A DNA stretch of 64,000 nucleotides from Eucalyptus grandis (GCF_016545825.1 NC_052612.1:42515738-42579737); one strand, 5' to 3'; shown: positions 1 to 12,949, numbered from the stretch's first letter. Notes: generated by a model not told the origin, from the sequence alone. Made by a program: numbers and translations.

Positions 1-1866
1 ACATCTTCATGTTAACTTACAGGTACTGCAGAATATGTCAATACGAGTACCACGAGCAAGCTATTAGACTAGCTGATATCTGCATTTGGTCACACTTTCA
101 GTGTAATATTTTTTCCTTTGCATGAAACAGGTGCTCTCAAGTATCCAGAGATTCATGGATTAATACTTGTGAATATCTGTGTACTGGAGCTTCTGTATCG
201 CTTTGGCATTTATGATAGAAATGTTCACTGGCTAATAATCTATCTTCTGCATTCACATGATGTTATGTTATGCTTAGCAGGTAATAGCTATAATGCAGTA
301 TTTGTAGAGTGTGTTTTTTGTTCATACAATTCAAGAATTAAAAGGGTCTGCGAAAACTCTCTGCTTTGCACAAACTAGTCGAACTGATACCGAGAGACAG
401 CATCTTGACCCTGCAGTTGCATCTGATGGATTTTCATTGTCATTGGAATGTCTCTTGAGGTTCTTTCATCTATTAACTTCAAATTCGAATTACTCGACTT
501 CGCGAAGTTAAAGATTGTTTGCATTCACCACTAAAAGTCTTTTATTTCATGACAGTGAGCAGGCTGTGTTGTATTTTAGATGTTACTGCTTCTTTCTGTG
601 TTGAGTTGAGTGATCTCAGTTTGATAATTAGACAGGTATTGATGAATGAATGATAACTGATGTTTGGGCTGTGGACGATCAACACGATGTTCATGCTGGG
701 CCAAAGTGTCAAATTTGCATTTACTTCCATCCTTTGCAGCAAATTTTGTATCCGCAATGGTTCATTTTGAAAAGAAATGATCTGTATCCAACCTGCAACT
801 CTGTCAGATTTTAACGAAATCGTCAATAAGTAATTTTTAAATTAAAAGAAATCAAAATAAAGCGGTCGTTGTCCACTCACAATATTCAATAAATAACTAC
901 TTTTGGGATAAATTACTTTTTTCCATTCCCCTGTTTTGGTCAAATTACTTGTACGCTTCCCTTAATTTATATAATAACTCTCACCATCCAGTAATTTTGT
1001 TCAGACCGTATTACATGGGACTTTCTAAACTCCCTTGAAAGACTGATCTACCGTCTCAAAAATATTGTATCATGGTACATTTTATTGTACTCCTTACATA
1101 GAAAGCTGTATCTCATGAGTATTTCAAAGGTTCTTTATAAATGATTGGAATTTTTTTACTTTTGTGATCTAATAATGATCATCAATCTTTGAGGATTGGA
1201 TCCTTAGAGATTTGTTGAGATGCCCCGGATTGCAAACAACCCGAGAAGCCTTGGTATATCATAAAACTACTTTTGTGTCACATTACTAGATATTGAAAAA
1301 TAAAGAATATTGACGTGGCAAGTCTTGCTATCTTTTTAAATCAAAACATTTATGTTTGATCTTTAAAGTGGGTTTCTATATTTCACAAGTGCATATATTA
1401 TTCCAGAGTAAACTCGCAATGTTTACTAAATTCCACTTCTGATATTTATTAAAAAAGAATTTCGGACTGATTTATGAAAATAAGAGATTATCAATATAAT
1501 TCATGAAAATATAGAGGTCCTCAATGATTCGATTGAGACCAAAGAGGCCTAAGGCATTTCGGCCTTACTTTGATTATCCTATTAACACTACCGTCATTTT
1601 TAAAGTGCGAAGCATTTATTTAAAAAGATATAGAGACATTTTAGAAAGATTATGTTTGAAATTGAGAACTGAATGCGATCGATTATAGTGTCGAATTTTT
1701 TTTAGTTCAAGTTGAATATTACATGTTTGATTCGCATTAATTACATGCGAACCGCTTAAATCAATATCACATTTCGACAAAAAAAAAAGGAAAAAAAAAA
1801 AAAGATCATATGTTTAGGACCAAAAACATAGGCTTCTTTAATTGATGAGACTTGGGGATATTCTAC
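1..1866. other. Upstream intergenic DNA, no supported gene
   Basis: No open frame here is convincing. The first 500 bases contain several CAG|GT-like junctions (near 22, 129 and 281) and could be the 3' non-coding end of a gene that begins left of the window, but no reading frame gives a recognisable product. From about 830 onward the DNA is AT-rich, with an A-tract near 1781-1802. Confidence 0.4.
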
Positions 1867-1874
1867 TATAAAAA
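1867..1874 (+). promoter_or_regulatory. TATA box of the SEC14-like gene
   Basis: The sequence TATAAAAA lies about 103 bases upstream of the ATG at 1977 in otherwise AT-rich DNA. A pyrimidine-rich leader follows, as is usual for plant 5' untranslated regions. Confidence 0.55.
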
Positions 1875-1976
1875 GCATAGGCTTATCCTCGCCTTCATCA
1901 AATTCCCCCGTTCTACTTTCTCTTCCAAACATAGCGCCAAAAATCTCTAGAGAGCGAATCTAGAGAGAGAAACCCG

Positions 1977-4385
1977 ATGGCCAGCTCCTCGTCGTCGGAT
2001 GACTTCTCCGTTGTGGTGCTGGCCTCCGACCTCGGGATCGACGCCCGTCCGTTCCTGCTGAAGGAGCCGGCGGGCTCGCCACCGGAGGTCGCGGAGGGAG
2101 ACGACGGTGGCGGCGGCGACGACGACTGGCACGATTGCTCTCAGGATCTCTCCCGCCACGACGACTTCTCCGACCTCGAATTCCTCCAGTTCTTCGGGCT
2201 CCAGGGCTCGGACAAGGCCGGCAACCGGATTTTCCGCATCGTCGGCAAGCACTTCCCCGGTGAGTGGAACCTTCTTTGTTCTGAAGATTCCCGATTGAAT
2301 CTGGCGCGGCTTTATTGGGCTGATGGTGTTAGGGTTTGATCTGGGTTGAGGGGTTTGGCGTCTTAGGCTCGTGATGGTGGAGAGACGATTCCTTTTTCTT
2401 CGTTTTAGCCAGACGGAGCTGATTTTGTTAACCGATCACGTGCCGTGCACCGTCTGGATGCTGAAAAATTGTCATCTTTTAGTGTCGGGGAGTATCTGGC
2501 CACCGTAACTTTGCCTTTTAAGAACTATTAAATGGTGGGATTCTCAATTTCTAGCTGAATTTCAGGGCATTATCGAATTTTTTATTCACAGGTGAAGATC
2601 TGGGAATGTCATTTAAATGTTAAGTGAGAGTTCAGTTCTTGAATGCGAGCCCCCTTTCAAACTAACCATAGCCACTGCTCACTGTTCATTTCATAGTAAG
2701 TCACTTGCGGAACCCTTCGTCTCTTGATAGAATGACCTACCTTGTATCTAAAAGGCTGCATCTTTCGGGTTAATTAATACTTAGAGGTGAAACTCCATAT
2801 TCCTGGTCACTCGTGAGGTGTTTGTGCTGAATGCGTTTTGCATTCTGTCATGCTCTATTATCAATCTGGAATCATGTTTGTAAAGAAGGGCAACTAAATT
2901 TTCTTATTGTTGGTTGTATTGTTTCCAGCTCCAGTTGTGAGTGATGTTGGATAAGAAGACAATAGAATTTTTTTTTTTTTTTTGAAACACTGTTGCTTTG
3001 TTGGTTTGCAGCTCTTGTGGTGAGTGGAGAGCGGCTCCGGAAGTATGTATTTCATAAGATATGCAGTGATCTTCCAGAAGGGCCATTTTGTATTGTTTAC
3101 ATGCATAGTACTGTGCAAAAGGAGGATAATTCCCCGGGCATATCTATCTTGAGGTGGATTTATGAAGATCTCCCTACAGAAATCAAGGAGAGACTTCAAA
3201 TTGTCTATTTTGTCCACCCTGGAATTCGTTCAAGGCTGGTCTTTGCCACCCTTGGTCGATTGTTCTTAAGTGGAGGGTAAGCTGATTTTTACTAATTACT
3301 GGGGTTGCTTCCGGTCATCAATCCTGGATTTGGTGTGGTTCCCCCTTCTTCATCTTCATCTTCATCTTCTTCTTCTTCTTCTTCTTCTTCTTCTTCTTCG
3401 TGGTATTGGTACGTTAGGTTTGGACCATCTGCCTGGTCCAGCGATGCAGTTTTGCTGATGCGGTTACTTCTTGGGGCTTATCTTGTGATTATATGACTCA
3501 GAAAAGTAAACAGTCTGTAATTAAGCTTAATCTTCGTTTGGTTTTTTCAGTTGGTCCATTCCACTTAGCGGGAAAAAACTCTTCTGTTGCTACTGTTGTT
3601 TCTTCTCAGATGTCGAAGCTAAGACTGGTTTATTCTGATGCTTTGACTTCACTTGCTTAGTTAGATTCTGAAATTGTATTGTTTTTAGCCCTCACAATTT
3701 CAATAGAATAGTTACAGATAATAGAATTATTTGTTATGAGGAAGGAGAGGAACTCTGTCAAATGTATTTAGGATCATAGAACTAGCTAGCAGGAGGAAAT
3801 TAGTCTAGGTTGCCATTAGTCTGTTGGGCGAGTGATCTTTTTGTTTGAAGTTGTATACAAATCCTTGAGTTGGAATATTGTTGTTTGCTTCCGTACTAAA
3901 GGACTGCTATCGTTGATCACTTCGATCTTTGCCATTGCAGATGGCATTTCTCTATGTAATTTTCATGAGTCATGCTCCGACTTTAGCAAATGTTGATGAT
4001 CTCTATGTACGTCTGGTTCTCTTAGGCTTTTTGGCAAGTGAATGTGTACTTTCTGGTTGGCAGAGAAGACATGTGGGTGATTCCTTTGTTCAATTCTGTT
4101 TTCCTCCTAAATGTGCTTTTGGTTTGTTACTTGTTATGCAGGTTATATTGGAAAATTAAGTATGTAAGCCGCCTGCAGTACCTGTGGGATGATATAAAAA
4201 AGGGAGAGATAGAAATCCCTGACTTTGTCCAAGAGCATGATGACATTCTCGAGCATAGACCGCTCACAGATTATGGGATTGAGCCCGACCCTCTTCATTT
4301 GACTGAGTTGCCTCACTCAGCCTACTCATTTGGGAGGTATGAAGACAGATGGGCAGCAAGGGAGTACGCGTCTCGATATTCATGA
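1977..4385 (+). CDS. SEC14/CRAL-TRIO domain protein, GDAP2-like (3 exons)
   Basis: The exons are 1977-2259, 3012-3276 and 4142-4385. All borders are GT-AG, the phases agree (1, then 2), and the product is 263 residues. Residues about 1-90 are acidic and Gly/Asp-rich. Residues about 90-210 match the divergent CRAL-TRIO fold: GPFCIVYMHSTVQ, ILRWIYEDLP, LQIVYFVHPG and YVSRLQYLWDDI. The tail has RPLTDYGIEPDP. It matches the plant 'SEC14 cytosolic factor family' group (Arabidopsis At3g10210 type), also related to the C-terminal domain of GDAP2. Such domains bind lipid or small hydrophobic ligands, but no ligand is established for this branch. The ATG is the first one after a TATA box. A non-productive copy of the exon 2 acceptor lies at 2927-2928. 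Confidence 0.9.
3346..3399 (+). repeat. (TCT)n microsatellite in intron 2 of the SEC14-like gene
   Basis: A near-pure CTT/TCT trinucleotide tract begins about 70 bases after the exon 2 donor. It also forms a long pyrimidine run inside the intron. Confidence 0.9.
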
Positions 4386-6076
4386 AAAATTAAGCAGCAA
4401 TTGCAAGCCGATGCTAGCTGGGTATGGGTAATCGTCTCCAGTTTTGTACAGAATAACTCTTGTCTGGTCACTCGAACTCATACTTTGTAATCCTTTAGCC
4501 TCATCTCGTGGGACTAGTAATACTGCGAGTTGTGAAAGCATTATGAATTTTCCATTCCGTAAATGGAGATTTGCTAAAATACCTTGCAACGTATTCCCCT
4601 CTGGTCCTGTAAACTTATCTGCCTGGACATATGATGCTTATATGTTTGTCTATAAGCTGCATCTATGTTAAGCAGAACCAGTTGCATATGCTGTCTTACT
4701 GCCTTTACCCTTTTTAGAATGATGATTCTTCTTTCTAGCTTAAGTCCCAACTGTACAACCTCATAAGCTGTCGCCTTCCTTACGTGAAAAGAATCTCCAT
4801 GACGTAGCATGTGTTTGTAGTGCTGTTTCACTCGTTTCTCTCGGCGAAAACTCCTCAGCTTTTATTGATGTTGGTGACTATGAGTCTATGACATGGGCTT
4901 GATTGGCCAATTTACTGTAACTTTTGATTGAAAGACATAATTTATTCGTTTGTGATTTGAATCCTTGAAGCTGGATGGGCACGAGATCAGCTTCTACGGT
5001 CTTTCGTCTTTTGTGGCAGTACTGGGACCCCATCTGATGGTGGGTATGTTTCGAACGGATAAAGATTGAGAGCAAGACTAAAATGGAAGATGCTATAAGC
5101 TTTGGCAACAGGTTTATCAAGAGCTGATTGTATGTCGTCTCAAGTCCCAACTACAGGTGCGGTGGTACACAAGAGGAACTTTCCTCCATTTTGTCTCTTT
5201 ATTTAGCTTGATCCACGCGCTTTTGCGGACCAATAGAAAGATGAAACATTAAGTCATGTCTCAAACTTTACTCTGGCTTAAGACGCTAAATCCGACAATG
5301 CCGCACCATTATTCATAATGAATAAAAGAAACATTAAGATGGATATACCAGATTAATTTACAAGCTCAAAATACCAAATTCATTTCAAAAACTTAAATAG
5401 ACTCTCTAATTATATAATCAACTTTATAAGCTTATTTATCATTCATGCTAAAGAATGGGTTCGAACTTATGAGGTCGAGGTCTAATAGTCATTTCCATTG
5501 TCTGGGATGAGATCTACCAAATGAACGATTGATTTTTTCATATGCTCTATATGAAATATGATCTGGACATAATTTTCTCTTGTTTGGGATCAAGAATAAA
5601 CTACATTAGCCAAAAAAGGTTGAAGTGATAATGATTTTCCCTAAGAAATGAGACAAATGTCAAAAATAGGAGGACAACATTAAAATTCAAATAGAATAAG
5701 AACGTGGGGGTGGCGACCACGTTTTTATATTTAATCTATATTGATAAGGGTTTTATTTCAATCATCACATCATAATCGAAACTTTTCAGGTCTTTTAATC
5801 TTGATATTTTTATAAAATATAAATTAGAATTAGTGATTTCAGCTCACATTCTATATTTAATTTTGTTTAATTATACATTCGTGAATGCATGGTCCCATGA
5901 ACGAAAGAAAAAGTCAGGACAAAGGAGTAATTTGAATCTCTACCAGCAGATGGAGCAACAGCAACACGCCGATTCCATCTCCAAATGAAGAGGGGGATCA
6001 AACCCAATTAGACCACAGTCCGCTCTCTTTCCTCCTCCTCCTCCGCCGCCGCCGCCGCCGCTCTCCGGCCAAAACC
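4386..6076. other. Intergenic region between the SEC14-like gene and GLDH
   Basis: The first several hundred bases are probably the 3' untranslated region of the SEC14-like gene. No polyadenylation site could be fixed. From about 5270 to 5930 the DNA is AT-rich with no recognisable gene. The last 80 bases (from about 6025) are the C-rich GLDH leader with a CCG/CCT microsatellite. Confidence 0.6.
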
Positions 6077-9000
6077 ATGTTGGCGTCACTCTCTCTCCGA
6101 CGCTCCCTCCACTCCCTCCGCCCCCGCCACCGCCACCTCATAGTCCTCTCTTCCTCCTCCGCCGTCCCCCGCGCCTTCTGCTCCGACGCCGCCGCCGCCG
6201 GCACCGCCACCACCTCGTCCTCGTCCTCCGAGGTCCGCAAGTACCTGGGCTACACCGCCCTCGTCCTCTTCTGCGGCGCCGCGACCTACTACTCCTTCCC
6301 CTTCTCGGACAACGCCAAGCACAAGAAGGCCCAACTCTTCCGCTACGCCCCGCTCCCCGAGGACCTCCACACCGTCTCCAACTGGAGCGGCACCCACGAG
6401 GTGCAGACCCGCGTCTTCCACCAGCCCGAGAGCTTGGCCCAGCTCGAGGAGGTCGTCCGGGAGGCCGACGCCAAGAGGGCGCGGATCAGGCCCGTCGGGT
6501 CGGGTCTGTCCCCGAACGGGATCGGGTTGTCCCGGGCGGGGATGGTGAACCTGGCGCTCATGGACCGGGTGTTGGCGGTGGACAAGGAGAGGAAGACGGT
6601 GAGGGTGGAGGCCGGGATAAGAGTGCAGCAGCTGGTGGATGGGATTAAGGAGCACGGCCTCACTCTCCAGAACTTCGCTTCCATTAGGGAGCAGCAGATC
6701 GGTGGCATTGTCCAGGTTGGTTGGTATGTCGTGCGTGTTGGGTTTTTCTTTGAGATCTCAGGCTTGTGGGTGGGTCAATGCTTTGGTTTTGGAAGTTGGA
6801 GGTTTGAGTTTGTTTTGTTTGGGAAGGATGTCGTTTCTGAAAGATCAGGACCTGTTGACGTTTGTGTGGTTTCAAGATTAGAGAGATTGGATTGCATCAT
6901 GGAGTTCTTGTCTTTTGGATTTGGTGGATTGGTGTTATGTTTTGAATTCCTTGTTGGTTTTATTGATGATTGTGGTCTAGACTCTTAGGATGAGATGATG
7001 GCACTTGTTCAATTGCATTTTATTATTTGGGCCTGATTGATACATGACCATGATCCATGAATGTTAAGGGGAGGTAAAAAGGTAGTACTCGAAGAATAAG
7101 TAGCATCGGCATTGTGTATCTTTTGGCTTATTGTTTGGTTAATTCCTTGTGTATAGGTTGGCGCACATGGCACTGGTGCCAGATTGCCTCCCATTGATGA
7201 GCAGGTCACCAGTATGAAATTGGTTACTCCTGCCAAGGGTACAATTGAGGTTTCAAAAGAGAAGGACCCAGAACTCTTCTATCTGGCTAGGTGTGGTCTT
7301 GGGGCCCTCGGTGTGGTTGCTGAAGTAACCCTGCAATGTGTTGACAGACAAGAGCTTGTGGAGCATACAACTGTGTCAACCATGCAAGAAATCAAGAAAA
7401 ATCACAAGTACTGATTAATTTATGTTACATGTAAAATTTGCCTATTTAGTTGAACCTGTTCTTTGAATGACCTCATCTTTTAGCGTGGAGGCTCGAATTG
7501 GTGATCCATGTACAATGTATAAATAATAGGTCCTGCAATAACTATATATGTTGTTATGCTGAGATGCCATTCTTTTGGTAGAAATGTAACCATTCTTCTA
7601 CTTTCACAGGAAATTGTTGTCTGAGAATAAACATGTAAAGTATCTGTATATTCCTTATACAGATACTGTTGTGGTTGTGACCTGCAATCCTGTCTCAAAA
7701 TGGAAAGGTCCACCTAAATTCAAACCCAAGTATACAGTGGACGAAGCTTTGCAGCATGTGCGGCAACTCTACCAGGAGTCACTTCAGAAGTATCGGTAAC
7801 TTGCTCTCCTTTGGCATATGACTTCTCATAGCTTAGATGAAACCAAAAGATTGTGGCCGAGTTTAGAGCTGTTTGTCATTATTGGCCTGGCTATAAGATA
7901 GAAACCCAGTATGTCTCCAAACATTTCTTAACAACTTCTGGCTGTGTAATCTTCTTCTTCTTCTTGGCATTTGATGAGGAGTCATTTTAATAGCTTTTGA
8001 AGGTGAGGTACTGAAATTGATATATCCCTGTGAAGCAGAAAGAGGGATGTTGAATATACACTGATGTCAAACTATGGCATTTGCTCAGATTATTTTTAGA
8101 ATTGCCCACTGTGTTACTAGATTCTTTTACTTTTTCTTACAAGAGGTGGTTGCTGCGACTCCTGTCATATAATAGGAATTGCTTATCTGTATGAAAACAT
8201 TTTTGAGTCCAAAAATATTATAATCTGCTAGTGGAATCATCTAACTCGATAACACATTCTTGAAGTCGTGAGATAATTTTTGTACTGAATAAGCTTTCTC
8301 AAGTTTGTAAATATAATTATGTAGGTGCTGGTTGATAAGGACATTTAGCTACTTGGGTTGACCAGATCCATCTCGGGCCATGAAAATTTATACTCTTTTC
8401 TTCTGTTGGTGGGTATTAAGTTGTATTTACAATGCTCTACCGCTAGAGATCAGAGGCATTCAGGCTCTGAAGTTTGATATGAACTCTTTATTCAGAATGC
8501 TTTCCCTTTGATTTTGCTTATCCACCTACTCCTCGTGGTTTCTTACTGTTAGTGAGCCATCGCATCTTGATAGCTGCTATGCAGTAATAATCTTAGTTAA
8601 AGGGGTTGCTAAATTCTTGATTTACTTGCCGCAGCCCTGAGGTTAAATCCTCCAATGATGATGAACCAGACATAAATGAGCTCTCTTTCACAGAGCTGAG
8701 AGATAAACTGCTTGCCCTGGATCCTCTCAATAAGGACCATATCATAAAGGTTAATCAAGCTGAGGCTGATTTCTGGAAGAAGTCAGAGGGATATAGGGTG
8801 GGTTGGAGCGATGAAATATTAGGCTTCGACTGTGGTGGCCAGCAGTGGGTCTCAGAGACTTGTTTTCCTGCCGGAACTCTATCTAAGCCAAGCATGAAAG
8901 ATCTTGAATATATAGAAGAGCTGAAGCGGCTTATAGAGAAGGAGGATATACCTGCACCTGCTCCTATAGAGCAACGATGGACAGCTTGTAGCAAGAGTCC

Positions 9001-10818
9001 CATGAGTCTAGCATCAAGTCCAGCAGAAGACGACATATTCTCTTGGGTACATATGTTGCACATCTTTTACCTCCTTATGGCTGTGTGTGCTTGCACCGGC
9101 ACAGTCGCATTCTCAGCATAAAGCATTTGATACTAGAGCATACTGGTGATAAAGTTGGGAACTGGACTGGTCAGTTTTGGAACTACTGGTCCTGAACCGG
9201 CTGGCTGGCTCGTTCCTGTTCTACCTGAGAACCGGCCCATTCTCATGTTTTGGTTAAAAATTCAAATTTTTATAATACAAAAATTTAACCATATCATTAC
9301 AAAGACATTCCTTGGTCAAGTGGTTATGTGATCGTCTCGTCATATGGAAGACCACGATTCAAATGTTGATGGTTGTTAAAGTTAAGTTTTTTTCCCAAAA
9401 GACGCTTCAAAACAAGTTCAAAACCGGTTCAACCTGGTAACCAGCATGGCAGGACTGGTTTCCGGGGTAGAACTGGCAATTGACCAGCCTGGTTCCCAGA
9501 TTGAACCATGCCTGGTGCTTACCCTTACTAGAGACAATGTGCTTAGATTGCTGCATTCGCAGCAGATCTGCTTTTTCAGTGTCATTATATTGGGAGATAG
9601 GAGTGAGAAATTTGAGCATTTCCATTAGGTTCCCACCATCATAGGTACCATCAATATGCATGTCTTGTATGTTCAAGTGTGTAAATCCTATATTTCATTG
9701 GTCAGGTTTTAAGAAGCCTGGTTATTAGTGACATGTACACTGTTTTTTGTGGTCTATTCTACTGTTTTTATACTCTTGCCCTCTCAGCTTTGGCAAATAG
9801 TGACTTCTGATATGGGCAACCGTTTTCTCAAAATTTCCTCTTGCTTGAATTTGATTTTTTGATATTTTAGGCAGATTGATAGTATCCATTTGCTGCATGG
9901 ACCATAATTATCAACATCTGAATTACCTTACCATTGATAAAGCAAATTTTACCTAACTTGCTACTACAACACAAAGTAATGAGCTTAGACAGAGAGATCC
10001 ACAAGTAAGCCCTGTTTGTTCTGTATATTTACTTAGGATTGATAATTTTCAAAAGTTCTTCAAGGGTGCAGCAAATTACTTTTTTTTTTTCTCTTTTGTG
10101 GTATGTTTGTGAGCATGTTCAACCTTTTATAAAGGAAAGGTCTTTATAGTTCATGATTCTCAGTTTTAAAGTGGTGTTGCATCTCTCAGGTTGGGATTAT
10201 TATGTACCTTCCAACAAGCGATGCTCGTCAGAGAAAGGAGATAACTGAAGAATTTTTCCACTATAGGCGTCTGACACAGGAACGGTTGTGGGATCGGTAT
10301 TCTGCTTATGAGCACTGGGCTAAGATCGAGGTAATTGTTACTAGTAGATATATTGAATTGTCTTTTTCCCATTGTTTTGCATCAAGTGCTTTGGCCAATG
10401 TTTTCCTCATGCGAAGGTATTGTTTCAGGCCTAGAGTTTACTGTCAGTCTACCTATTTTCCTCTCCCAGCTTTTCACGTTAAAAGATCTAAACTTAAGCT
10501 CAACTGTGAAAACGAAAATTATGCACATCTTCATTATTTGTATTTTCTGTTGCTTACCTTGAATTTCCTATAAAGAAATTGTTCAGATGCTATTATACAG
10601 GAAAAAACTCATCAACTCATTGGATTCCTAACTTATTTAAGCTCCATCCAAATATACAGGTTCCAAAAGACAATGAAGAGCTTGCTGCCCTGCAAGCAAG
10701 ACTAAGGAAACGCTTTCCGGTAGATGCGTACAACAAAGCACGGAGAGAGTTGGACCCCAACAAGATCCTTTGTAATAATAAACTGGAGAAATTGTTTCCT
10801 CCATCAGAATCCCCGTGA
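6077..10818 (+). CDS. GLDH: L-galactono-1,4-lactone dehydrogenase, mitochondrial (6 exons)
   Basis: The exons are 6077-6715, 7157-7407, 7610-7795, 8635-9046, 10190-10330 and 10660-10818. All are GT-AG with consistent phases, giving 595 residues. The enzyme oxidises L-galactono-1,4-lactone to ascorbate, passes electrons to cytochrome c at the inner mitochondrial membrane, and helps assemble complex I. The N-terminus is an Arg/Ser-rich targeting peptide, with a membrane segment at about 58-73. FRYAPLP (88-94) matches the site where plant GLDH is processed. The FAD domain has RPVGSGLSPNG (138-148), with Leu at the position where related oxidases carry the flavin-linking His. NFASI carries Ala201 where related oxidases have Gly, the residue tied to low oxygen reactivity. 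IEQRW (470-474) holds the Glu and Arg of the active site. Intron 4 (9047-10189) carries an inverted-repeat element. Confidence 0.97.
9154..9505. mobile_element. Decayed inverted-repeat element in GLDH intron 4
   Basis: The two ends resemble each other in inverted orientation. The left end has GGAACTGGACTGGTCAGTT and the reverse complement of the right end has GGAACCAGGCTGGTCAATT. Further AACCGGTT-type blocks lie inside. A tRNA-like pair of motifs (TGGTCAAGTGG near 9313 and GATTCAAAT near 9356) sits in the middle and may be a SINE remnant. I could not find a target-site duplication. Confidence 0.45.
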
Positions 10819-11450
10819 AAATCAGCCTGGAATTGGTTAGTCAATAATTTTGATACGGCTCTACTTTCTTCTGTCATCAATTCTTATGCAGTCATTTAAG
10901 AAAGTAGGATTCCATAAGATGTTGGCTGTTGAATAAATTGGAGCTCTATGTATTTGCATGATAAAGAGCGGCACACTGTGTTGGGAATAAACCCATGTTC
11001 AGCGTCGACATCTACTCCAGCATCCTCTTTGATTAGGCATCATGTGGCCTCAAAACTGAGATCTTTTGGTCTTTTTTGCAGTATTCCTGGGAAAATGACC
11101 GTTGAAAAAATGTTCGCTTGCTGGGCTGTAAAGTGATTTGATTATTCGAGCTTTAGATTATACTCATCAAATTTATGTCTATTCCTTATTCCTTTCTTTG
11201 CTTCATGCTTTTTATTTATTTAGGCTTCCTTTTTGGAGGGCTTTGTGGTTAAGGAGTAAAGGAAATGATGATGGTAATTTTTTTATATTCTTGGAACAAA
11301 ATCGATTAGGACAAAAGAATATCGAAATGAACGAGGTAGAGTACAGATCGTCGCAAGTTATTACCGCATATGACCTCACAAATTCAGTACAACACGACAG
11401 CCAAATACATATTGTATATAGATATCAATTCCTCTGAGAAAACCCATAGT
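10819..11450. other. Convergent 3' regions of GLDH and the CYSTM gene
   Basis: GLDH ends at 10818 and the oppositely oriented CYSTM gene ends at 11451, so this interval should hold both 3' untranslated regions. No other gene is seen. Confidence 0.55.
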
Positions 11451-11858
11451 TTAGCAGCAACATTCTTCACAGATCCAGCAACAGCATAGAGCAAACAGGC
11501 TGCAAAATCGAACATCGTAGAGAGGATTAGAGAAAATATATAGGAAAGAAAGAGCTGAAGGAATCAAAGATGGGGGCAACGGATAAGAGTGATATTTGGC
11601 TTACCATCCTTCAATGAAGCCCCTCTCTCCCCTCTTCTTTGAACGAACGAACCACTTCTTCTTGCCCCCCGTGGTAGGTGGGTTCTCGGTTGGGTAGCCT
11701 TTGGCACAAGAGCAGAGCAAAACAGAGTCAGTTCACGAAGACACCGTTCAGCTTTAGCAGAGGACTAGGAACAAAACCCAAAAGCAGGCAGAGAGAGAGA
11801 GAGAGAGATCGTGAGTACCAGGAGGAGGCAGATTCTGCTCGGGTTGTGGCGTTGCCAT
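11451..11858 (-). CDS. Cysteine-rich transmembrane (CYSTM) small protein (3 exons)
   Basis: The exons are 11819-11858, 11605-11698 and 11451-11499 on the minus strand. All borders are GT-AG and the phases agree (1, then 2), giving 60 residues. The N-terminus is Pro/Gln-rich (PPPGYPTENPP, 11-21), followed by a basic patch (KKKWFVRSKKRGERG). The C-terminus is GFIEGCLFALCCCWICEECC plus a last Cys. This layout is typical of plant CYSTM proteins: a flexible Pro/Tyr region, then one membrane helix packed with cysteines. The family is linked to stress tolerance and membrane association; the biochemical role is unsettled. It was found by joining exons, since each exon is too short to show as an open frame. 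It lies tail to tail with GLDH. A TATATATA box lies about 150 bases upstream of the ATG. Confidence 0.85.
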
Positions 11859-12008
11859 CGTGGAATCAAAGGACAGAAGGAACTGGGTCTGATGGAGTTC
11901 TCTGAGCGGTGTCTTTCAAGGGATCGATGGATTCAAATCTTTTATGTGAGAACAATGAGAATGTGGTGTCTTATGGTTGGTGATGCCAACCTCTCAGGCC
12001 GTGGGGAA

Positions 12009-12016
12009 TATATATA
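12009..12016 (-). promoter_or_regulatory. TATA box of the CYSTM gene
   Basis: TATATATA lies about 150 bases upstream of the start codon at 11858, followed by a C-rich leader in the direction of transcription. Confidence 0.5.
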
Positions 12017-12949
12017 GACAGGGGAGGCATCTTTAAAATGGATGAATGGTCGGCTTGAGGAATTTGTTACCAGGGGAGGTGGATCAAGAGTGTCCCTTCG
12101 TTTTATACAAAGCACCACTTGTCATCTTTTTCAACCGCCTTCCCATTAAATAAAAGAAGAAGAGAATATCACGATCTGCTCTAAGATGCTTACTTAGCAA
12201 AGAGGAGAAAGCAAAAGGTGGACCCGGAGCCGCGAAAGAGAGAAAAAAAACAAAGAAGCTGCCGGAATCAATTAGAAAGTCCCAACAAAGCATCGTCATC
12301 AACGTGGAATCGACAAAAGACACAACTGACGCGGAGTTGAAAACAGTGGGTTTTCACACGAACCTCCCGAGGTTTTCGAAGGGATGAATATCCAATCTGA
12401 ACGTGTGCATGTACTCACTCCACCATCTTTAGAATATATTCCATGCTATTGGTCCACTATTTGGCCCTCTTTACTTGAATTTTCTATCGACCATCTTCTT
12501 TTTTTCCTCGTTCTTGTTCCATCCAAATTCATATTAATTTTTAGTATTTTCAATCCTTCTTAGTCGAGGGTCGGCAGGCAATCAAGGTGGGAAGGGGGGC
12601 CGGTTTACGTTATCCAAGAGGGGACGCGCGAGGCCTCGAATGACGGCGAAGTCGTGTTTCCCCTCCAGCTGACGCGTGTCTTTCCTTTGCGTCTGGAGCG
12701 AGATTGGCGACACGTCTGGTGATTAATTCACGTAATCAGGCAGGGAAAGGTCCACATGAGCCCCAACGCGAAGAAACAAAAACCGAAGAAATCGTCGCGT
12801 CGTTCTCGTTTTGTCTATCTCTAAAACACGGATCCAAGTGTGAATGGGTCTTTTCACCAGCAGGATCGGCTTTTTTCTTCCTGTTGTATTTCCTCTTTAC
12901 TCAGTCGTCAGACGTCAGGATTAGGTTTGAGTCATTTCAGAGAGAGCGA

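Noticed and set aside
118..378. 86-codon plus-strand frame at the left edge
   Set aside because: It is crossed by splice-like sites, has AT-rich, low-information composition and no recognisable family.
6086..6655. Long antisense frame in GLDH exon 1
   Set aside because: It is a shadow of the GC-rich coding strand. The sense frame is clearly GLDH.
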